Assembly: GCF_029626145.1 (NCBI RefSeq)
Contig: NZ_JARUBJ010000002.1
Coordinates: forward strand, 1,332,501-1,396,500
Origin: Micromonospora sp. WMMD961
GTDB lineage: Bacteria > Actinomycetota > Actinomycetes > Mycobacteriales > Micromonosporaceae
DNA length: 64,000 bases
Direction: 5' to 3'
Numbering within the stretch: the first letter of the stretch is position 1; each line of letters opens with the position of its first letter. Shown piece after piece: positions 25,449 to 32,257 of the stretch. The position numbers and the translations under genes were made by a program. The notes below the pieces were generated by a model that did no database searches, was not told where the DNA came from, and worked only from the letters and a program-made list of their open reading frames with translations.

Positions 25449-26509
25449 CCTGGACGCCCCGCCGTCGGGTGCTGCTCGTAGGTCTGCTGGCCCTGCTGGC
25501 CGGGCCGTTGCTGCCGACGATGGGCAAGTGGCTGGCGGGGACGACCTGGATCTGGGGGAGGCAGTTCTGCGAACTGCCGATACCCGGGCTGTACACGGTG
25601 TGCGCGGACGCGCGCCCGGGGGCGTTCGCGCTGCCCCTGGCGGCCATCCTGCTGGTGACGCTGGCCGCGCTGCTGGGGGTCTGGCTCGGTGCGGTGTGGT
25701 GCCTGCGCCCCGTCCGTGACCTGACCGGGCCCATCGAGCACCTCGGCCCGCAGAACCTCGGTCACCGGATCCGACCCCGGGGCCGCGACGAGTTGGCCCA
25801 GCTGTCCCGGGCGATCGACGACATGATGGAACGCATCTCCGCCGGGTACGACGGGCAGCGGCGGTTCGCCGCGAACGCCTCGCACGAGCTGCGTACGCCC
25901 CTCGCCGTGCAGCGCACGCTCATCGAGGTCGGCATGGCCCGAGCGCTCAGCGGCGAGCAGTTGGAGCTGCTGACCAGTCAACTGCTGGAGACCAACGAGC
26001 GCAACGAGCGGCTGATCGAGGGTCTGCTCGCGCTCAGTGAGAGCGATCAGGGTCTGCGTTCGCGGATACCGCAGCGGCTCGACACGATCGTCGAGGCGGT
26101 GCTCGCCAGCTACCAGGACCGTGCCCGGGAGGCCGGAGTCACCATCGACACCCACCTCGAACCCCGGGTCGTCGTCGGCGAGCGGGTGCTGCTGGAACGC
26201 CTGGTCACGAACCTCGTGGAGAACGGAATCAAGTACAACCGGCCGGGCGGCTCGCTGAAAGTCGTGGTGAACCAAATGCCCGCGCTGTCCGTGGTCAACA
26301 GCGGTCAGCCCGTGCCGGCCGAGGCGGTGGCCGGTCTCTTCGAGCCGTTCCGCCGGCTCGCCCGGGACCGGACCTCGCAGGGCGGCGGGGCCGGTCTGGG
26401 TCTGGCCATCGCCCGCTCGATCACGCAGGCGCACGACGGCATCATCGCGGCCCGGCCCGCCGAGCACGGCGGCCTGCGGGTCGACGTCCAGCTACCCACC
26501 CTGACCTGA
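25445..26509 (+). CDS. vanS: VanS-like sensor histidine kinase
   Basis: 354 residues from GTG 25445 (GTGA overlap with the regulator). Two membrane helices (about 9-25 and 57-80) flank a short outside loop of about 30 residues with two cysteines (FCELPIPGLYTVCADARP). A HAMP domain, the H-box FAANASHELRTPLAV with H147, N-box NLVENGIKYN, and GLGLAIARSI follow. A short outside loop is also a feature of Streptomyces VanS. It would sense a wall-active compound and phosphorylate the upstream regulator. The ligand is unknown. Confidence 0.85.
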   Translation: MTWTPRRRVLLVGLLALLAGPLLPTMGKWLAGTTWIWGRQFCELPIPGLYTVCADARPGAFALPLAAILLVTLAALLGVWLGAVWCLRPVRDLTGPIEHLGPQNLGHRIRPRGRDELAQLSRAIDDMMERISAGYDGQRRFAANASHELRTPLAVQRTLIEVGMARALSGEQLELLTSQLLETNERNERLIEGLLALSESDQGLRSRIPQRLDTIVEAVLASYQDRAREAGVTIDTHLEPRVVVGERVLLERLVTNLVENGIKYNRPGGSLKVVVNQMPALSVVNSGQPVPAEAVAGLFEPFRRLARDRTSQGGGAGLGLAIARSITQAHDGIIAARPAEHGGLRVDVQLPTLT

Positions 26510-26581
26510 CGCATCCACACCTGCACCGGGGTCCACGTACCACTGGATCCCGCCGTCGGTGTGCCCGAAAAAGGAGAGACG

Positions 26582-27604
26582 ATGACACGCACCGTTGGCC
26601 AGGTCCGGGCCGATGTCGAGCAGGCCAGCCGCTGGCTTGCCGGTCGCGTGGTCCGCACCCCCGTGCTGCGGTCCCCGGTGATCGACGAGCTGGCCGGGGC
26701 GCGAGTCCTGCTCAAGGCAGAGAACCTGCAGAACGGCGGCTCGTACAAGATGCGGGGGGCGCTGCGTGCGGTCGGCCGGCTCGCCGCGGCCGGCCACACC
26801 GGTGTGATCGCGCAGAGCACCGGCAACCACGCCATCGCGGTGGCGTTGGCGGCCCGGGAGCACGGGCTCGCGGCGACAGTGGTCCTGCCGGTCGACGCGG
26901 CACCGACGAAGATCGACCGGGCCCGCGCGGCGGGGGCGCGCGTGGTGCTCGCCGGGACCGACGTCGAGGAGCGGGCGGCGACGGCCAGCGGGCTCAGCGA
27001 CGAGAGCGGTCACCCGGTCGTCGACGCGTACGACCACCCGGACGTCATCGCCGGGCAGGGCACGGCCAGCCTGGAGCTGATCGAGGAGGCCGAGCGCGCG
27101 GGCACACCACTGGACGCGCTGGTCGTACCCGTCGGTGGTGGTGGTGGGGTGGCCGGCGCGTGCCTGGCCGCCGCCGGTACCGGCATCGAGGTGTACGGCG
27201 TGGAGCCGGTGGGTTGTGACTCGCTCGCCCGCAGCCTGGCGGCCGGTGAGCGCGTCCCGGTCGCGCCGGCGCGCACGATCGCGGACGGGCTGCGGCCGTC
27301 CTGCGTGGGTGAGCTGCCGTTCGCCATCGTGCGCGACGCGCTGCGCGGGGTCGTCCGGGTCGACGACGACGAGATCGGAGCGGCGTTCCGGCTGATCCTG
27401 ATGGAGTTCAAGGTGCTCGCCGAGCCGTCCGGGGCGGCCGGCCTGGCCGGGGCGCTCCGGCTCTCCGGCGACGCGGGCCTGGGCTTCGGTCGGCAGCGGA
27501 CGGTCGGCGTGGTGCTGACCGGCGGGAACGTGGAGGCGTCGCTGGTGGCCCGGCTGGTCGTCCAGCGGCCCAGCACCGTGGCGGCGGAAGGGGTGGCGGC
27601 ATGA
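26582..27604 (+). CDS. fold-type-II PLP enzyme (threonine dehydratase/serine racemase family)
   Basis: 340 residues from ATG 26582 (AAAGGAGAG upstream). PLP lysine K56 lies in GGSYKMRGA, the phosphate loop is VGGGGGVAGA, and the cofactor-contacting S79-T80-G81-N82-H83 matches the S-S-G-N-H of serine racemase. Human serine racemase uses the second serine as a base; here it is threonine, while threonine dehydratases have alanine. There is no ACT regulatory domain. It lies 72 bp after the kinase and overlaps the ligase start by 4 bp. I infer that it may supply D-Ser or remove L-Ser/L-Thr; dehydratase remains the cautious name. Confidence 0.8.
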   Translation: MTRTVGQVRADVEQASRWLAGRVVRTPVLRSPVIDELAGARVLLKAENLQNGGSYKMRGALRAVGRLAAAGHTGVIAQSTGNHAIAVALAAREHGLAATVVLPVDAAPTKIDRARAAGARVVLAGTDVEERAATASGLSDESGHPVVDAYDHPDVIAGQGTASLELIEEAERAGTPLDALVVPVGGGGGVAGACLAAAGTGIEVYGVEPVGCDSLARSLAAGERVPVAPARTIADGLRPSCVGELPFAIVRDALRGVVRVDDDEIGAAFRLILMEFKVLAEPSGAAGLAGALRLSGDAGLGFGRQRTVGVVLTGGNVEASLVARLVVQRPSTVAAEGVAA

Positions 27605-28731
27605 ACGCGCCGATTCGGATCGGCATCCTGTTCGGTGGACCGTCGGCGGAGCACGAGGTGTCCTGCGCGTCCGCGCTCGGGGTGGCCCGGGCGCTCGCCG
27701 GTGGCGGTTACCGCACTGTCGCCATCGGCGTGACCCGCAGCGGCGGGTTCCGGCTGATGCCGGATGCGCTGCTGGCCGAGTTGCGCGACCGGCCCGCCGG
27801 CGAGCGGGCCATCGACGACCACCTGGTGGTGACCGGCCCGGCCGTCGAGTTACGGGCCGGCCCGCGTCCGGGCGTCGTGCAGGTGGCCGCCGGTAACGCC
27901 CCCGGCGCTGTGCACGCCGAGCTGGACGTGGTCTTCCCGGTGCTGCACGGTCCGTACGGCGAGGACGGTGTGGTGCAGGGGCTGCTGGAGTCACTGAACG
28001 TGCCGTACGTCGGCTGCGGCATCCTCGCCTCCGCGGTGGGCATGAACAAGGTGGCGATGAAGCGGGCGTTGCGGGCCGAGGGCATTCCGGTCACCCCGTA
28101 CGTCGCCTTCGACTCGCACACCTACCGAGCGGCCGACGACCCGCAGGACCTGGTTGCGGGGCTGCGTCGGCCACTCTTCGTCAAACCGGCCAGCATGGGT
28201 TCCTCGATCGGCATCTCCCGCGTCGGCGTCGGCGACGACCTGGCGACCGCCGTGGAGGAGGCGCTTCGCCACGACCAACTCGTGATGGTCGAGCAGGGGG
28301 TCACCGGTCGCGAGCTGGAGTGCGCGGTGCTCGGCGGGGCGCGCCCCGAGGCGTCGGCGGTCGGCGAGGTGCAGGTCGCCGGTGGCTGGTTCGACTACCA
28401 GCAGAAGTACTTCGGTGACGCCGACCCGATGATCGTTCCCGCCGTCCTGCCGGACGAGGTGACCGAGCTGGTCCGTGAGTTGTCACTGCGCGCGTTCGCC
28501 GCGATCGGCGGTTGGGGCCTGGCCCGTGTCGACTTCTTCTACGACGAGAAGACCGGTGCGGTGTACGTCAACGAACTGAACACCATGCCCGGTTTCACCG
28601 CGCACTCGATGTACCCGAAGGTGTGGGCCGCTGTCGGTGTCGGTTACCGGGAGGTGGTGGACCGCCTCGTGGATCTGGCCCGCGTCCGGCACGCCGGACG
28701 GTCTGCGATGACGGCGGGCAGCGTCCGATGA
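27601..28731 (+). CDS. ddl: D-alanine--D-X ligase (ATP-grasp)
   Basis: 376 residues from ATG 27601 (ATGA overlap). FGGPSAEHEVSCASA holds E17, equivalent to E15 of E. coli DdlB. KPASMGSSIGISRV is the serine loop, and the omega loop has K269-Y270 (FDYQQKY), equivalent to DdlB K215-Y216. LARVDFFYDE and NELNTMPGFTAHSMYPK form the metal and ATP site. Retaining Lys-Tyr argues against D-Ala-D-lactate formation, where VanA has another loop. It makes D-Ala-D-Ala or a variant dipeptide for peptidoglycan. Clustered with VanRS- and VanX-like genes. Confidence 0.9.
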   Translation: MNAPIRIGILFGGPSAEHEVSCASALGVARALAGGGYRTVAIGVTRSGGFRLMPDALLAELRDRPAGERAIDDHLVVTGPAVELRAGPRPGVVQVAAGNAPGAVHAELDVVFPVLHGPYGEDGVVQGLLESLNVPYVGCGILASAVGMNKVAMKRALRAEGIPVTPYVAFDSHTYRAADDPQDLVAGLRRPLFVKPASMGSSIGISRVGVGDDLATAVEEALRHDQLVMVEQGVTGRELECAVLGGARPEASAVGEVQVAGGWFDYQQKYFGDADPMIVPAVLPDEVTELVRELSLRAFAAIGGWGLARVDFFYDEKTGAVYVNELNTMPGFTAHSMYPKVWAAVGVGYREVVDRLVDLARVRHAGRSAMTAGSVR

Positions 28732-29405
28732 TCCTGCTCTCCGATCCCCGGGTGGCCGCCGTACCCAGCTCCGACGACGGCGACCCGCTGGTGGACCTGC
28801 GGGCGTTGCCCGAGTTGCGCCTCGACGGCCGCGCGGTCGACCCCGCCGGGGCGTACGCCCGGTTGCGGGCCGGGGTCGTGGACCGTCTGCTGGCCGCGCA
28901 GCGTGCCCTGCCCTCCGGGCTGCGGCTGCTGGTGGTCGAGGGTTACCGGCCGTACCAGGCGCAGTTGGCGATCTTCACCGGTTACCGTGACGAGCTGCGT
29001 CGCCGGCACGCGGACTGGTCTCCCGAGCGACTGCACCGCGAGACCACCAAGTTCGTCTCACCTGTCGAGGTGGCCCCGCACAGCACGGGCGGGGCCGTCG
29101 ATCTGACACTCTGCACCGACGACGGCGTGGAGCTGGACCTGGGCACGGCCATCGACGCGACGCCGGAGGACAGCGCCGACGCCTGCTTCACCGACGCGCC
29201 CACCATCAGCGCGACCGCCCGACACCACCGGCAGATCATGGTGGACGCCCTCGGCGGCGCCGGGATGGTCAACTACCCGACCGAGTGGTGGCACTGGTCG
29301 TACGGGGATCGTTACTGGGCGCTGATCACCGGGGCACCGTGCACCCGGTACGGGCCGGTGGACCTGTCCGTCGCTCGATCGATTCCCGTGCCAGCTGAAC
29401 GGTAG
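28728..29405 (+). CDS. vanX: D-Ala-D-Ala dipeptidase (VanX type, M15D)
   Basis: 225 residues from ATG 28728, overlapping the ligase stop as ATGA. Zinc ligands H118, D125 and H189 sit in APHSTGGAVDL and PTEWWHW. The catalytic base is E186 and the transition-state arginine is R74 in EGYRPYQAQ. These agree closely with VanX residues 116, 123, 184, 181 and 71. VanX hydrolyses D-Ala-D-Ala in the cytoplasm so that only the altered terminus enters the wall. It is co-translated with the ligase, the arrangement used in glycopeptide resistance. Confidence 0.92.
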   Translation: MILLSDPRVAAVPSSDDGDPLVDLRALPELRLDGRAVDPAGAYARLRAGVVDRLLAAQRALPSGLRLLVVEGYRPYQAQLAIFTGYRDELRRRHADWSPERLHRETTKFVSPVEVAPHSTGGAVDLTLCTDDGVELDLGTAIDATPEDSADACFTDAPTISATARHHRQIMVDALGGAGMVNYPTEWWHWSYGDRYWALITGAPCTRYGPVDLSVARSIPVPAER

Positions 29406-29460
29406 GGCGCTGCCGTCCGTACCAGGCGGTGACGAAACACCGAGGACGGGAGTGACGGCG

Positions 29461-30135
29461 ATGAGGGTGCAGCGCAGGCACGTGCTGGCGGCGAGCGTGG
29501 CGGTGCTCGCCGCGGCGGGTGTGGCGGTGGGAACCAACCTGGGGTTCGCCGGCACCGCCCCGACACGGTCGTCGGTCTGCTCCGGCTCGGTCACCTTCTC
29601 CGCGGAGGGCGGTGCGCCGGCGGCGACCAGCGACCGTTTCCCGGTGGGTACCCGGCTGCGGGTGACCAACCTGGACAACAACCGGGCGGCCACGGTGACG
29701 GTGACCGGGCCGTCGGGCAGTTGCGTGCTGCTCAACGCCGCCGCCATGGAGCTGGTCCGGGAACCCGGCAAGAACGTGATCCGGCGCAACGTGGTGGAAC
29801 GCGTCGACGGTGCGGCACCGCCCGCCGCCGCGCCGGCTCCCGGCACGGTACGCCCCGGTGCCGCGTCGCCGGCCGCGTCCGGCCCGGCACCCCGGTCGGC
29901 GTGCTCGGGTGCGATCACCTTCTTCGAGGAGGCCGCCGGGCCGGGGGCCACCAGCGGGCAGTTCCCGGTGGGTACCCGGCTGCGGGTGACCAACCTGGAC
30001 AACAACCGGGCGACCACGGTGACGGTGACCGGGCCGTCGGGCAGTTGCGTGCTGCTCAACTCGGCCGCGATGGAGCAGATCCGCGAGCCGGGCAAGAACC
30101 TGGTCCGCCGCAACACGGTCGAGGTGCTTCGCTGA
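29461..30135 (+). CDS. secreted protein with two RlpA-like double-psi barrel repeats
   Basis: 224 residues from ATG 29461 (GGGAG at 29448-29452; GTG 29452 is too close to that site). The signal peptide is about residues 1-30 (VQRRHVLAASVAVLAAAG). Two repeats, each starting CSG[SA][VI]TF and containing FPVGTRLRVTNLDNNRA and GPSGSCVLLN, flank a Pro/Ala linker. The pattern fits RlpA/expansin-like barrels that bind or cut peptidoglycan. The catalytic Asp and His of lytic RlpA are not clearly present. It follows vanX by 55 bp and may be co-transcribed with the van-like genes. Confidence 0.75.
   Translation: MRVQRRHVLAASVAVLAAAGVAVGTNLGFAGTAPTRSSVCSGSVTFSAEGGAPAATSDRFPVGTRLRVTNLDNNRAATVTVTGPSGSCVLLNAAAMELVREPGKNVIRRNVVERVDGAAPPAAAPAPGTVRPGAASPAASGPAPRSACSGAITFFEEAAGPGATSGQFPVGTRLRVTNLDNNRATTVTVTGPSGSCVLLNSAAMEQIREPGKNLVRRNTVEVLR
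29638..30060 (+). repeat. 99-bp near-identical direct repeat inside the RlpA-like gene
   Basis: 29638-29736 and 29962-30060 match at all but one of 99 positions, while the codons around them differ. The surviving identity suggests recent duplication or gene conversion. Confidence 0.9.
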
Positions 30136-30170
30136 TTTCCGGGGTCGGGGCTCGTGCACCGGGCCCCGCC

Positions 30171-31412
30171 CTAGTCGGCCTGCCAGGTGCCGTCGTCGCG
30201 AACCCGGGCCGGGGCGCGGCCGAGCAGCAGAGTGGTCAACGCGGCGTCGATGGTGTCACCGAGGAACCACTCGCCAGTCTGGTCGAGCGCGAAGACCCGC
30301 CCCCGCTCGTCGACCGCCAGGATGCTGTCCTGCTGCTCGGTGCCGATCGGGAAGAGGCGTACGCCGAGCACCGCGCCGAAGTCGGCGAGTGTGTCGGCGG
30401 TGTGCGCGATCAGGTGCGGGCGGATGTCGAAACGGGAGATCCACACCTGTTCGCCTCGGCCGCGCCGGGCACCAACCAGGCTCGGAAACGCGGTCAGCGC
30501 CTCCACTGCGGCCGGAAAGACCGTGTGCTGATGGGTCACCCCTGATACCGCTGTCACGTCCCGCACCGCTGCGGCGGCCATGATCTGGTCCCCGATGTGC
30601 GGTCGCCAGCCGGCCGCGACCAGCGCGTTGGCCACCACCGCCGGGAAGCGCCCAGGGGCGGGGTCGGTTGCCGCGGGCGCACGCCAGGTCTCGGTGTACG
30701 CCCGAGCCGACTGCGGCAGGACGTTGGCGCGCACCAGGAAGCTGATGCACGAGTCGCAGGGCAGTTCGGCGGGGCCACCCGCCGGATCGCCCGGCTCCCG
30801 GATCCGGAATATCTCGAACCGGGCGCCCTCCAGCAGCGCTGCCGCCTCGGCCCGACCCATCGGCGCGATGCCTTCGGCGGCCCGACGGTGGTCGTACTCG
30901 TGCAGCACGTCGGAGACGACGATCAGCTCGGCGTGCGCCTCCCCGCCCCGGACCAGCTCGCCCGGCGGCAGCCGGTCCAGGTAATCGCGGACCAGCGGGT
31001 GATGATTCAGCGGGACGTCGCCCTTCGCGCCCTCCGCCGTCCAGATCCGGCCGTCGATGGTCAGGTGCGCCGAGGTGTTCGGCGTGGCCACCCGGTGGAT
31101 CTCGCGGGTCAGCAGACTCGACGGATCGACGGTGCGGGGAGCCGTCGGCCCGGCCGGTTGGCTGCGGCGGTACAACTCCGCCACCACGTCACTCGGCACC
31201 CGTGGCCAGGTGGTCACCGTGCCGGTCTGCTTGTCGACGACTGTCGTCGGCAGGTCGCCGGGGACAGTGCGTACCTCGGCGGCGACGACGGACGTGATGA
31301 CGTAGCCGAGGTCGAACTCGTCCACCAGCGCCGTGCACTCGTGGCCCAGCCGCAGTGAGTCGCGGCGGGCCCAGGTGGCGGCGAGCTGTTCGGCCTGCTG
31401 GCGGTCGATCAC
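30171..31412 (-). CDS. YwqJ-like deaminase with SUKH-3-like domain
   Basis: 413 residues from GTG 31412. The N-terminal 80 residues (RRDSLRLGHECTALVDEFDL) resemble the small YrhB/Imm35-type domain. The middle holds the deaminase signature GEAHAELIVVSDVLHEYD and ELPCDSCISFL, giving the zinc set HAE plus PCxxC. The last 150 residues resemble SUKH-3 immunity domains (ISRFDIRPHLIAHTADTLAD, FALDQTGEWFLGD). The protein has no secretion leader. Its divergent position, 79 bp from a T7SS-type toxin operon, supports a role in the same conflict system. Confidence 0.8.
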   Translation of the reverse strand: MIDRQQAEQLAATWARRDSLRLGHECTALVDEFDLGYVITSVVAAEVRTVPGDLPTTVVDKQTGTVTTWPRVPSDVVAELYRRSQPAGPTAPRTVDPSSLLTREIHRVATPNTSAHLTIDGRIWTAEGAKGDVPLNHHPLVRDYLDRLPPGELVRGGEAHAELIVVSDVLHEYDHRRAAEGIAPMGRAEAAALLEGARFEIFRIREPGDPAGGPAELPCDSCISFLVRANVLPQSARAYTETWRAPAATDPAPGRFPAVVANALVAAGWRPHIGDQIMAAAAVRDVTAVSGVTHQHTVFPAAVEALTAFPSLVGARRGRGEQVWISRFDIRPHLIAHTADTLADFGAVLGVRLFPIGTEQQDSILAVDERGRVFALDQTGEWFLGDTIDAALTTLLLGRAPARVRDDGTWQAD

Positions 31413-31491
31413 GCACTGAAACTACCGGACTACACGGATCGATGGCAGCCGGTATGGTGCTGCTCTACCGACGGTGACGGGAGGGGCGGCG

Positions 31492-31914
31492 GTGAGCGAA
31501 CACGTGGACCGGCACGCCAACCGCGAGCTACGAGCCCGATTCGATGACGTCTACGGGCAATACCAGCAGCTCAGATCCGGTTTGGACGACCTGCAGGCAC
31601 GGCTCGCCGAGCTACGGGTGACCCGACGGTCGGCCGACGGTCAGGTCATCGCGACAGTGGGCGCCCGCGGCGAGTTGATCCAGGTGGAGCTGGCGTCGAC
31701 CGTCTACCGCGAGCGCGACGCCGCGGCGCTCGGCCGAAAAATCACCGAAACGGTCCAGGCCGCCGCGACCGCCGCTGCCGACGCCACCCGCGACCTCGTC
31801 GCCGAGAGCATGCCGGCCGGTTCCGGCTCGGTGGAGTTCCTGCGTACCGGCGACTACGCGGCCCTGCTCGGTCGAGCCGACGCGGTGCTCGGCAGGCGCG
31901 AGGGGCAGGCATGA
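31492..31914 (+). CDS. YbaB/EbfC-family protein
   Basis: 140 residues from GTG 31492 (GGGAGGG at 31480-31486). A coiled-coil helix (YGQYQQLRSGLDDLQARLAE) is followed by the YbaB strand region SADGQVIATVGARGELIQVE and a C-terminal helix rich in Ala. YbaB proteins bind DNA, but versions like this also accompany WXG100 toxin genes, where they may act as secretion partners or chaperones. It overlaps the next gene by 4 bp (ATGA). Confidence 0.8.
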   Translation: MSEHVDRHANRELRARFDDVYGQYQQLRSGLDDLQARLAELRVTRRSADGQVIATVGARGELIQVELASTVYRERDAAALGRKITETVQAAATAAADATRDLVAESMPAGSGSVEFLRTGDYAALLGRADAVLGRREGQA

Positions 31915-32243
31915 CCGACGGCCAGCTCTGGCTCGATCCGTCCCGGGCGCGTCGGGGTGGTGCCGACCTGGCGCTCGCCGGCGAGGCGGTGACGGCCCGC
32001 CGAGCGGCCGAGGGTGGCGCGATCGAGGCCGCCAGCGGTGCCAGACCGTGGGGCCGCGACGACATCGGTGCCGCGTTCGAACGCAACTACCGTGAGATCG
32101 AGCAGACCATGCTGCGGGCCTGGGCGGGTGTCGGGCACCGGCTCACCGAGTTGGGCGGCGACGTGGTTCGCGCGGTCGATGCGAGCGTGCAGACCGACGG
32201 GGCCAACGCCGCCCGGTTCGGTCGGGCCACCGACAGGCACTGA
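31911..32243 (+). CDS. WXG100/ESX-like small helical protein
   Basis: 110 residues from ATG 31911. It is mostly helical with a central PWGRDDIGAAFERNY turn and the hydrophobic heptads of WXG100 proteins, although the exact WXG is PWG. Such proteins form dimers exported by type VII secretion. It sits between the YbaB-like gene and the large toxin, 14 bp before the latter, in one operon. Confidence 0.75.
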   Translation: MTDGQLWLDPSRARRGGADLALAGEAVTARRAAEGGAIEAASGARPWGRDDIGAAFERNYREIEQTMLRAWAGVGHRLTELGGDVVRAVDASVQTDGANAARFGRATDRH

Positions 32244-32257
32244 GGCCGGGGATCGGA

